Assembly: GCA_947589425.1 (NCBI GenBank)
Contig: CANQAV010000015.1
Span: 1 to 43,935, forward strand
DNA: 43,935 bases
Reading direction: 5' to 3'
DNA from: Candidatus Gastranaerophilales bacterium
GTDB taxonomy: Bacteria; Cyanobacteriota; Vampirovibrionia; Gastranaerophilales; Gastranaerophilaceae
Below are positions 8,873-16,584 of this stretch, in pieces. The notes below the pieces were generated by a model. The model did no database searches, was not told the origin of the DNA, and was given only the letters and a program-made list of their open reading frames with translations. The translations under genes and the position numbers were made by a program. Numbering within the stretch: the stretch's first letter is position 1; every line of letters begins with the position of its first letter.

Positions 8873-9002
8873 TTGCAATAATACTAAAAAAGTTATATTA
8901 TAAACATAATTAGCTATTAGTGCACTTAATCTTTAATATTTTTAAAAATTTTTGCACCGGTGGTCTGATAAGTCACAAAACATAACAAAACAAGGAGACA
9001 AA

Positions 9003-9293
9003 ATGTACGAAGATCAAACGCTTGTGTGCGAAGATTGCGGAAAAGAATTTGTTTTTAGCGCCGGAGAACAAGAGTTCTATGCGCAAAAAGGATTGGTAAA
9101 CATTCCGAAAAGATGTCCCGAATGCCGTAAGGCAAGAAGACAAAAATCAAGAAGAAAAATGTATGATGCCGTATGTTCTCAATGCGGAGCACAGACAAAA
9201 GTTCCTTTTAAACCGATTGAAGGAAAAGAAATTTTCTGTAAAGAATGTTTCTTAAAAAGAAAAGAACAGGAACAGGAACAACAGCCTCAATAA
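9003..9293 (+). CDS. Zinc-ribbon protein with four CxxC motifs
   Basis: This is a 96-residue protein with two zinc-ribbon modules: Cys9/12 with Cys38/41 and Cys58/61 with Cys79/82. It matches the small CxxC...CxxC proteins often seen in bacteria and lacking an assigned function. Lys/Arg-rich segments between the ribbons suggest nucleic-acid or ribosome contact. The start was chosen after the strong ribosome site AAGGAGACAAA; an upstream in-frame ATG at 8952 lacks one. A strong terminator follows. The charged Glu/Gln tail is low complexity. Confidence 0.8.
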   Translation: MYEDQTLVCEDCGKEFVFSAGEQEFYAQKGLVNIPKRCPECRKARRQKSRRKMYDAVCSQCGAQTKVPFKPIEGKEIFCKECFLKRKEQEQEQQPQ

Positions 9294-9305
9294 AATAATT
9301 ACATA

Positions 9306-9335
9306 AAATCCCCCTTAAAAAAGGGGGATTTTTTT
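9306..9335. terminator. Bidirectional Rho-independent terminator
   Basis: An 11-bp stem AAATCCCCCTT/AAGGGGGATTT (306-316 and 321-331 of the 9 kb coordinates) with an AAAA loop is followed by a T run. It separates the convergent zinc-ribbon gene and the secreted-protein gene. Confidence 0.92.
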
Positions 9336-9795
9336 ATCTTGCATTTAAGAAAGTTTGAACATTTGTTGTCATACTTTCTTCTTTAATTTTCCAATTTCCG
9401 CCCTGTTTTGTAAAGATAAAATAACAGGGTAAACCCGTTTTATCGTTCCTTGGGATGCGTGTTGCTGTGATTTTATAATCTTCTCCTAATTTTGCAATCT
9501 TTTGATTTACATATCTGTTTTTATATCCGACGGTTTTAGCTAACGCAGAATGTCCGTTTAACTCTTTTAAATATCTCTGATAAGGTATTACTACGGATTG
9601 CTGTCCGCCTTGTTTTTTATTTACCACACGAACAATTTTAGCATTAGATACATAATAAGAAGGCAGATTGGTTGAATAATTGTTTGCATCCGCAACATAT
9701 CTGTTAAACAAATTTAATACATCAGCCTGTTCATCCGCAAAAGCACCCAAACCAAACATTGAAAGAGCGCATATTGATAAAATTATCTTTTTCAT
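9334..9795 (-). CDS. Secreted small protein, possibly NTF2-like
   Basis: The 153-residue product has a clear Sec signal peptide (KK, hydrophobic core, cleavage after AFA at about residue 20). The mature part has an early helix, LFNRYVADANNY, then alternating strand-like segments ending in NWKIKEESM, which suits an NTF2/SnoaL-type alpha+beta barrel. That fold call is an inference and no catalytic residues are identifiable. A ribosome site AAGGATGAT is present. It is monocistronic, with the terminator at its 3' end shared with the zinc-ribbon gene. Confidence 0.75.
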   Translation of the reverse strand: MKKIILSICALSMFGLGAFADEQADVLNLFNRYVADANNYSTNLPSYYVSNAKIVRVVNKKQGGQQSVVIPYQRYLKELNGHSALAKTVGYKNRYVNQKIAKLGEDYKITATRIPRNDKTGLPCYFIFTKQGGNWKIKEESMTTNVQTFLNAR

Positions 9796-9865
9796 ATTAT
9801 CATCCTTTTTGTTACTTTTTTATTATACAATAAATAAGCCGAAAATAATCACCTGAAAAGGTAAT

Positions 9866-9898
9866 AAAAAAAGAGAGAGCAAATGCTCCCTCTTTTTA
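9866..9898 (-). terminator. Rho-independent terminator of the PFOR gene
   Basis: The inverted repeat AAAAAGAGAGAGCA/TGCTCCCTCTTTTT, with two mismatches and a short loop, lies just beyond the PFOR stop. On the minus strand the 3' arm ends in a T-rich run. Confidence 0.8.
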
Positions 9899-9913
9899 TA
9901 AACGAAATTAACT

Positions 9914-12900
9914 CTATTTCATTAATTCGCCCACTGCCTTATAAACAGACATTCTGTTTGCCGCATCTTTTTCAGCTTGTGTATAAAGAGCTTCCGCAGC
10001 ATCAGGATTTGTTTTAAGGAGTGATTTATATCTGCCTTCGCTTCTGATAAAGTCTTGATAGCTTCCCTTGGGCTCTTTAGCATCCCAGCTGAAGGGTTGT
10101 TCGTTTGCGGGATTATAGCGATAAAGCGGGAAGTATCCTGCTTCAACGGCACGTTTTTGTTCGGTTTGAGTTTTTGACATATCAATACCGTGAGCTATAC
10201 AAGGTGCATAAGCAAATATTATAGACGGACCGTTATAGCTTTCAGCTTCTTTGAATGCTTTAAGAGTTTGGTTTCTGTCGGCTCCCAAAGCAACGGATGC
10301 TACATAAACATAACCGTATGACATACTCATTAAGCCCATGTTTTTCTTGTATGTCTTTTTACCGCCTGTTGCAAATTTAGCAACAGCACCCGTCGGAGTT
10401 GATTTAGAAGCCTGACCGCCGGTATTAGAATATACTTCCGTATCAAGAACAAGGATATTAACATTTTGACCTTGAGCCAAAACATGGTCAATACCGCCGT
10501 ATCCGATATCATTTGCCCAGCCGTCGCCGCCTATAATCCAGATTGATTTATCGGTAAAGTAGTCTTGAAGTTCTTTGATTTTAGCGCAAGTCGGGCAGTT
10601 GTCATCACCGTATTTTGCCAAAGCTTCTTTTACTTTGTTTTGAGCCTCAAGTGCTTCAGGTGTCTTTGAGTTATCCCAATGAGCCATTGCTTCTTCAAGA
10701 GCTTGCTTAATTTCAGGCTTAGCATCAGGGTTATCAAGAACTTTTTGAACGTATGTTTTTAAAGTATCTCTGTTTTGGTCAACCGCTAATCTCATACCAA
10801 AACCAAATTCGGCATTATCTTCAAATAATGAATTTGCCCAAGCGGGACCCCTGCCTTCTTTGTTTTTAGTATAAGGAATGGTAGGGAATGTACCCGAATA
10901 TATTGAAGAGCAGCCTGTTGCATTAGCTACAATAGCGTTTTCACCAAATAATTGAGAAACCAGTTTAACGTACGGCGTTTCTCCGCAGCCTGCGCATGCG
11001 CCTGAGAATTCAAATAAAGGAGTTCTCAACATTGCGCCTTTAATTGTTGCGGTTGTATTTTTACCCATGAAATTATCGGGCAGTTCGTTGAAGAATTTTT
11101 CATTAACTTCTTCGCAAGCTTCAACTTCCGCTTCAATAGTAGACCATGTAAGAGCGTTTTTGCCTTCAATTTTGTTCATCGGGCATTGGTCTAAGCATAC
11201 GCCGCATCCCGTACAATCTTTGCAATATACTTGAACTTTAAATTGTTCATCAGCAATAGCGGGTTTTGCTTGAACGGTTTTAAATGATTCGGGAGCATTA
11301 GCCAGATTTTTCTTTTCAATTAATTTAGTTCTTATAGCTGCATGCGGACAAGCAGAAGCGCAAACTCCGCACTGAGCACAAAATTCGCCATGCCACTGCG
11401 GTACACGAGGTGCAATAGCACGTTTTTCAAGACATGCGGTACCTGTGGGGATTACGCCGTCTACACTCATTGCGCTGACGGGGATGTCATCGCCTTTTTG
11501 TTTCATTGAAGGCTCAATGATTTTCTTTGCAAATTCATCCGCATTATCGGGTAAGAATTTAACATCATCTACAGCGCAAACATTATCCAATGATGAAGGT
11601 ATATCAACAAGTTCTGTTGCGTTCACTGCAGCATCAATTAAAGCTAAGTTCATATTAACAACATCGTCGCCTTTTTTCTTAAAGGTTTTCTTTGTCATTT
11701 CTCTCATACCTTCCAAAGCTTGTTCAAAAGGAATGATTCCCGATACTTTAAAATATGCTACCATCATAACCGTGTTAGCACCTTTTCCGCGGAGCCCCGG
11801 CTGTTCTTTGATTAATTTTTCAGCATCAACATTATAGAATTTGATTTTTTTGTCGATTATTGTTTTTTGCATATCACGTGTTAAGTGAGAAAATGCTTCT
11901 TCTTTTGTATAAGGAGAATTTAAGAGGAATGTACCTCCTTCTTTAATACCTTTCAAAAGGTCATATCTGCCGACATAAGAATGAGCGGATACTGAAACAA
12001 AATCCGGTGCCGTGATTAAATATGTTGATTTGATTTGTTTATCTCCGAAACGAAGGTGAGAAACCGTAACACCGAATGATTTTTTAGAGTCATATGCAAA
12101 ATATGCCTGAGCATCTTTATTTGTATATTGACCTATGATTTTAATAGAGTTTTTATTTGCGCCTACGGTACCGTCTGAGCCTAAGCCCCAGAACATGCAA
12201 TTTGTAGTGCCCTCTGGCTCTGTTACGATGTGTTCTTCTACTTTCAGAGATTTATTTGTAACGTCATCTTCAATACCTACCGTGAAACCGTGGAAACCAT
12301 TGTTTTCAAGGTGTTTATAAACGGCAAATATCATTGAAGGTGTGAATTCTTTGCTTGATAAACCGTAACGACCGCCGATAACTCTTATTGATTTATCTTC
12401 AAGAGCTGCAACAACATCTAAGTATAAAGGTTCGCCGATTGAGCCGGGCTCTTTTGTTCTGTCTAATACTGCGATACGTTTTGTGCTCTTTGGCAGTGCT
12501 TCGTTGAAACGTTTAACATCAAACGGACGATATAATCTTACTTTAACAAGACCATATTTTTTACCTCTTTGAGTATTTAAATATTCGATTGTTTCTTCGA
12601 TTGCTTCACAGCCCGAGCCCATTGCAACTATGATATCGGTAGCATCGGGAGCGCCGACATAATCAAACGGATGATATTGTCTGCCTGTAACGCGCGCAAC
12701 TTTATCCATATATTCCTGAACGATATCGGGAACTGCATTATAGTATTTATTAACAGTTTCTCTGCCTTGGAAATATACATCGGTATTTTGAGCGCCGACT
12801 TTGCAAACCGGTTTTTCCGGTCTTAAGGCACGAGCTCTGAATTCTTCAATATATTTAGGCTCAACCAAAGAAGCAATTTCTTCATAAGAAATTTCTTCAA

Positions 12901-13447
12901 TTTTATGAACTTCATGACTTGTTCTAAATCCGTCAAAGAATTGAAGGAAAGGAACTTTTGCTTTATATGTGGCTAAATGAGCAACTAAAGCCAAATCCAT
13001 TTCTTCTTGAACAGAATTAGCAGCGAGCATTGCATAACCCGTATTACGGCAACCCATAACATCTGTATGGTCGCCAAATATTGCAAGTGATTGAGCGGCT
13101 AATGCACGAGCAGCAACGTGAATAACCGAAGGAAGCATTTCACCCGCAACCTTATGCATTACGGGAATCATCAACAATAAACCTTGAGAAGCGGTGTATG
13201 TAGAAGTTAGAGCACCTGCTGCCAATGAGCCGTGAACGGCACCTGCTGCGCCTGCTTCAGATTGCATTTCCGCAACTCTGACTTCTTTTCCCCAAATATT
13301 TTTTTTGTGTTGTGAAGCCCATTCATCAATCCATTCGCCCATGGTTGAAGATGGGGTAATAGGATAAATTGCGCTGACTTCGCTCAATGCGTATGCAACA
13401 TGGGCTGCAGCGTAATTACCGTCAACCGTAATAGTTTTTTTTGTCAT
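9914..13447 (-). CDS. nifJ: Pyruvate:ferredoxin (flavodoxin) oxidoreductase
   Basis: This single-chain PFOR of 1177 residues converts pyruvate and CoA to acetyl-CoA, CO2 and reduced ferredoxin. The N-terminal pyrimidine-binding domain begins near SAIYPITPSSTMGEW. The [4Fe-4S] ferredoxin-like domain has CAQCGVCASACPH (about 687-699) and CKDCTGCGVCLDQCP (about 743-757). CAGCGETPY near 815 supplies proximal-cluster ligands. The thiamine diphosphate site is GDGWANDIGYGG followed by SNTGGQASKSTPTG. Length and domain order match the homodimeric NifJ type. A strong AAGGAGAGA ribosome site precedes the ATG. Electrons would feed the [FeFe] hydrogenase implied by the maturases downstream. Confidence 0.97.
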   Translation of the reverse strand: MTKKTITVDGNYAAAHVAYALSEVSAIYPITPSSTMGEWIDEWASQHKKNIWGKEVRVAEMQSEAGAAGAVHGSLAAGALTSTYTASQGLLLMIPVMHKVAGEMLPSVIHVAARALAAQSLAIFGDHTDVMGCRNTGYAMLAANSVQEEMDLALVAHLATYKAKVPFLQFFDGFRTSHEVHKIEEISYEEIASLVEPKYIEEFRARALRPEKPVCKVGAQNTDVYFQGRETVNKYYNAVPDIVQEYMDKVARVTGRQYHPFDYVGAPDATDIIVAMGSGCEAIEETIEYLNTQRGKKYGLVKVRLYRPFDVKRFNEALPKSTKRIAVLDRTKEPGSIGEPLYLDVVAALEDKSIRVIGGRYGLSSKEFTPSMIFAVYKHLENNGFHGFTVGIEDDVTNKSLKVEEHIVTEPEGTTNCMFWGLGSDGTVGANKNSIKIIGQYTNKDAQAYFAYDSKKSFGVTVSHLRFGDKQIKSTYLITAPDFVSVSAHSYVGRYDLLKGIKEGGTFLLNSPYTKEEAFSHLTRDMQKTIIDKKIKFYNVDAEKLIKEQPGLRGKGANTVMMVAYFKVSGIIPFEQALEGMREMTKKTFKKKGDDVVNMNLALIDAAVNATELVDIPSSLDNVCAVDDVKFLPDNADEFAKKIIEPSMKQKGDDIPVSAMSVDGVIPTGTACLEKRAIAPRVPQWHGEFCAQCGVCASACPHAAIRTKLIEKKNLANAPESFKTVQAKPAIADEQFKVQVYCKDCTGCGVCLDQCPMNKIEGKNALTWSTIEAEVEACEEVNEKFFNELPDNFMGKNTTATIKGAMLRTPLFEFSGACAGCGETPYVKLVSQLFGENAIVANATGCSSIYSGTFPTIPYTKNKEGRGPAWANSLFEDNAEFGFGMRLAVDQNRDTLKTYVQKVLDNPDAKPEIKQALEEAMAHWDNSKTPEALEAQNKVKEALAKYGDDNCPTCAKIKELQDYFTDKSIWIIGGDGWANDIGYGGIDHVLAQGQNVNILVLDTEVYSNTGGQASKSTPTGAVAKFATGGKKTYKKNMGLMSMSYGYVYVASVALGADRNQTLKAFKEAESYNGPSIIFAYAPCIAHGIDMSKTQTEQKRAVEAGYFPLYRYNPANEQPFSWDAKEPKGSYQDFIRSEGRYKSLLKTNPDAAEALYTQAEKDAANRMSVYKAVGELMK

Positions 13448-13514
13448 GTATCTCTCCTTTTCAATATCATCCTCATTTGATAATTATTATATTGCGAACA
13501 GATTTTATTTCAAG

Positions 13515-14061
13515 AAAAGTCATGCGTAAGCCGAGGTGAAGCCGTAAAGAAAATGGCAATGCGTCGAGCATTGCCATTTTTAGGCGTAACCGTACGATTG
13601 CGACGTAGGATGTTGAGCGTTTGAGCAAGAGCGAAGCCTTGCGAAATTTAGCGAAACACCCACAGGAGCAAACCCGAGCAGAGTGAGTCCTAGTTCGCAG
13701 GGCGAACTTGACGAACGACGGCGAGGGCAAAAGAGTGCGAAGCCCGTGACGGCAGACTGTTGAAGTCTGGCGGACAGGGCGCAGACATTTCTATGGCGAC
13801 GTGGAAATCTTTGATTTCCTCAGGAGCCATGCGTAAGCCGATGCGATAATCGGCAAGCGGTCAGCTTGACGATTAAGCATAACGATGCCGCCGTAGGATA
13901 ATCGAGCAATGCGAAGCTACTTAGCGAAGCCTTGCGAGATACCCACAGGCGGAATGCGTAAGCCGAGGTGAAGCAAACGGCTTGCGTTGAGCAAGACGAT
14001 TGCGAAACCGTACGACGGCGACGTTTCAAATTCTTGCCCGAAGGGCGAATTTGTCAGGAGC
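13515..14061 (+). repeat. Mosaic of GC-rich hairpin repeats
   Basis: This stretch carries no gene. It holds related modules: atgcgtaagccgaggtgaag at 13522 and 13954 (truncated near 13829), a taggat(a/g)-type word followed by gcgaag words, and acccacagg at two sites. Hairpins include a 12-bp stem at 13550-13580, GCAGACT/AGTCTG near 13752-13769, and two inside the same GGCGACGT...TCAGGAGC frame (13795-13827 and 14017-14061) with unrelated stem sequences. The element at 13675-13750 matches the window-end repeats. Its base composition is far more GC-rich than the genes around it. Confidence 0.88.
13675..13750 (+). repeat. Copy of the cccgagc..gtgag hairpin element
   Basis: Starts acccgagcagagtgag, contains stem AGTTCGC (13692-13698) and GCGAACT (13702-13708) with loop AGG, then the tail gagggcaaaagagtgcgaag and cccgtgac. 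It is the same element as the minus-strand copies at 1-466 and the plus-strand copy at 43859. Confidence 0.9.
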
Positions 14062-14099
14062 TTCAGCATCTGAGGAGTATAGAAGGACATGTTTTGTAC

Positions 14100-14490
14100 T
14101 GGCAGTAGTCAGACCCTGAACACCTCGGCTTCGCCTACGGATACAGGCTCACAAGGCTCGTACCTCGCCTGTTCGCTTTGTAAAATTCAGGGTGACAGGG
14201 TTAAGTTAAATGTGTAAATTCCTGCACTTCACTACCCCATGTCATGCTGAACTGACTAGAAAATAGCGTGCATCGTTATTTTCTGTCCTCTGTGAGCGTT
14301 TCAGCATCTGACCAAGTGAAGTAACTGACATTTGAGTAAATGGAAGGGATGTAGAATTCTCCACCCCTAAGACCCTGAAACGAGTTCAGGGTGACAGGGT
14401 AAGAGGTGATGTGATTAATGCATACTTCAGGGCGACAAGGCTCGTACCTCGCCTGTTCGCTTTGTAAAATTCAGGATGACAGGGTAGAGT
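14100..14490 (+). repeat. Second repeat family: ccctgaa/ttcaggg words and a 51-bp direct repeat
   Basis: A 51-bp sequence at 14151-14201 recurs at 14435-14485 with one difference that I can see (cagggtgac against caggatgac). Around it are several short inverted words, such as ccctgaa...ttcaggg near 14373-14392 and tgtcatgctgaact near 14251. These look like a dispersed palindromic family distinct from the GC-rich modules on the left. No open frame here is credible as a gene. Confidence 0.8.
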
Positions 14491-14503
14491 AACCTCTTTT
14501 CAT

Positions 14504-14585
14504 GTGCACTTAGTGAAATATTACTGCGTAAGATTGTCTGAGCGTAAGCGAGTTATCTGAAGCAGTAATATTGAACTTAGTGCAC
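14504..14585. repeat. Long imperfect inverted repeat (about 24-bp arms)
   Basis: The arm at 14504-14527 (beginning gtgcact, ending aatattactgc) pairs with 14562-14585 (beginning gcagtaatatt, ending agtgcac) with about four mismatches. The interior, with tctgagcgtaagcgag, can form a further short stem. The 82-bp unit could be a small non-autonomous element or a large RNA hairpin. Confidence 0.7.
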
Positions 14586-14630
14586 TACTGGTAACCCACA
14601 CAAAACCAAGCCGAGGTTTCTTTCTTTTTG

Positions 14631-14687
14631 CTTCATTTTTCTTTCTTTGCGTTATGGCGTTTGAATGACAAAGAAAGAAAAATGAAG
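14631..14687. repeat. Perfect 19-bp inverted repeat
   Basis: cttcatttttctttctttg at 14631-14649 is the exact reverse complement of 14669-14687, with a 19-nt loop. Pairing can extend imperfectly outward into flanking T- and A-rich runs. It lies directly upstream of the broken HAD gene and lacks a normal terminator T-tract on the plus strand. Confidence 0.85.
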
Positions 14688-14718
14688 AAGTAAAAAAAGA
14701 ATAAAAGTTAATTTGTAA

Positions 14719-15068
14719 ATGAACATGAAAAAATTGCTTATTCAGAGCTTTTAATTGACCTTGACGGTGTATTAAACAACTACAACGGTCATTTTGATGC
14801 AAATTATATCCCCGAAATAAAAGACGGCGCAAAAGAATTTTTGGAAAAATTAAACGAAAAATATACCCTTATCCTTTTTACGACAAGAAATGCTCTCTTG
14901 GCTTCAAAATGGCTAATTGAAAATAAAATAGACAAATATTTTTCCAATATTACTCACACAAAAATTCCCGCATTTTTACATATTGATGACAGGGCTTTGT
15001 GCTTTAAAGGGGATTTTGAGTTAACTTTAAAAGAAACTGAAAAATTTCTTCCGTATTGGAAAAATTAA
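14719..15068 (+). pseudogene. Small HAD-superfamily phosphatase, frameshifted near the start
   Basis: A HAD-like frame open from 14712 to 15068 reads LLIDLDGVLNN (motif I, nucleophile Asp), then FTTRN (motif II region, Thr) and HIDDRAL (motif IV acidic pair), the layout of short (about 120-residue) HAD hydrolases. It lacks an ATG in frame before motif I. A plausible start (ATG at 14719 or 14725, coding MKKLLIQSF) lies in another frame and stops at once. Adding one T to the TTTT run at 14749-14752 would join the frames. This is either a real one-base loss or a sequencing error. Position just before hydG suggests no clear functional link. Confidence 0.65.
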
Positions 15069-15131
15069 TTAAAAAAATATTGTTTGTGCTTATTGTGTGT
15101 GTTATTTTTTTATTGAAATTGGAGTAAAAAA

Positions 15132-16571
15132 ATGTACGACCCTAAATCCGAAAAAGCACAAGATTTTATTAACCACGAAGAAATTTTAGCAACTCTTGAA
15201 TATGCAAAACAAAATAAAAATAATTTTAAACTGATTGATGAAATACTGGAGTCTGCCCGCCCCTTAAAAGAAGGCTCAAAAACCTATTGCAGAGGCTTAA
15301 CCCACAGACAGGCAAGCGTACTTTTAGAATGTGAAGATGAAGATGTAAAAAACAAAATTTTCAAATTGGCAGCTGAAATAAAACAAGCATTCTATGGCAA
15401 ACGAATTGTAATTTTTGCACCGTTATATCTTTCAAACTACTGTGTAAACGGCTGTGTATACTGCCCCTACCACAATCAAAACAAAACAATACCGAGAAAA
15501 AAACTGACACAGGAAGAAATTAAAAATGAAGTTATTGCTCTTCAGGATATGGGGCATAAACGTCTTGCGATTGAATCAGGCGAAGACCCGCAAAATAACC
15601 CTCTTGAATATATCCTTGAAAGCATTAAAACAATTTATTCCATTCACCACAAAAACGGTGCAATAAGAAGGGTAAACGTAAACATTGCCGCAACAAGCAC
15701 TGAAAACTATAAAAAGCTGAAAGAAGCGGGAATTGGCACATATATTCTTTTTCAGGAAACATACCACAAAGACTCCTATCTTAAACTTCACCCGACAGGT
15801 CCGAAACACAACTATGACTATCACACCGAAGCCATGGACAGAGCCATGGAAGCGGGAATTGATGATGTCGGTCTCGGGGTGTTGTTCGGCTTAGAAAGAT
15901 ATAAATATGAATTTGCCGGACTTTTAATGCATGCACAGCATTTGGAAGCACGCTTCGGGGTTGGTCCTCATACAATTTCGGTGCCGAGAGTTAAAAATGC
16001 CGATGATATTGATAAAGACTGCTTTGAAAACGGCATTGACGATGAAACATTTAAAAAAATTATTGCTTTAATAAGAATTTCAACCCCGTATACGGGAATA
16101 ATAATTTCGACCCGTGAAAACGAACAGGTTAGAAAAGAAGCACTCGAACTTGGTGTTTCTCAAATTTCCGGAGCTTCAAGAACAAGTGTCGGAGGCTATA
16201 CCCAAAAAGAAAGACCAAAAGACACGGAACAGTTTGATGTATCGGACGAAAGAACTCTTGATGAAGTGGTAAATTGGCTTATGGAATTAGGTTATATTCC
16301 CTCATTTTGCACGGCATGCTATTCATCCGGAAGAACGGGGGACAGATTTATGTCTTTATGTAAAACGGGGCAAATTCAAAACTGCTGTCAGCCCAATGCG
16401 CTTATGACGCTTAAAGAATTTTTAGAGGACTATGCAAGCGAAAAAACCAAAAAAACAGGGGAAGAATTAATAAAACGGGAAATAAATAACATAAATAACG
16501 AAAAAATAAAAAACACCGCCCTTGAAAACCTTAAAAAAATTGAGGAAGGGGAAAGAAATTTCAGATTTTAA
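15132..16571 (+). CDS. hydG: [FeFe]-hydrogenase maturase HydG (radical SAM tyrosine lyase)
   Basis: HydG cleaves tyrosine to make the CO and CN ligands and delivers an Fe-cysteine synthon for the H-cluster. It has 479 residues, the usual length. The radical-SAM cluster motif CX3CX2C is Cys104, Cys108, Cys111 (CVNGCVYC). The C-terminal auxiliary-cluster motif CX2CX22C is Cys393, Cys396, Cys419, which separates HydG from the tyrosine lyase ThiH. A ribosome site GGAG precedes the ATG. hydF starts 13 nt after the stop, and hydE follows, so the three maturases form one operon. Confidence 0.97.
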   Translation: MYDPKSEKAQDFINHEEILATLEYAKQNKNNFKLIDEILESARPLKEGSKTYCRGLTHRQASVLLECEDEDVKNKIFKLAAEIKQAFYGKRIVIFAPLYLSNYCVNGCVYCPYHNQNKTIPRKKLTQEEIKNEVIALQDMGHKRLAIESGEDPQNNPLEYILESIKTIYSIHHKNGAIRRVNVNIAATSTENYKKLKEAGIGTYILFQETYHKDSYLKLHPTGPKHNYDYHTEAMDRAMEAGIDDVGLGVLFGLERYKYEFAGLLMHAQHLEARFGVGPHTISVPRVKNADDIDKDCFENGIDDETFKKIIALIRISTPYTGIIISTRENEQVRKEALELGVSQISGASRTSVGGYTQKERPKDTEQFDVSDERTLDEVVNWLMELGYIPSFCTACYSSGRTGDRFMSLCKTGQIQNCCQPNALMTLKEFLEDYASEKTKKTGEELIKREINNINNEKIKNTALENLKKIEEGERNFRF

Positions 16572-16584
16572 TTAAAGGGGAAAA

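Noticed and set aside
8952-9002. ATG at 8952 as the start of the zinc-ribbon gene
   Set aside because: The strong ribosome site AAGGAG is just before the ATG at 9003; the extension has no ribosome site and looks like leader.
11445-11837. 130-codon plus-strand frame opposite PFOR
   Set aside because: It is an antisense shadow of a well-conserved coding sequence with no ribosome site.
13473-14029. Short minus-strand frames starting MPSP... or MKRR... in the mosaic
   Set aside because: These are made by the GC-rich repeats; they share words with the left-end frames and have no ribosome site or recognisable domain.
14521-14832. 103-codon minus-strand frame
   Set aside because: It runs through two inverted repeats and the antisense of the HAD gene and looks non-coding.
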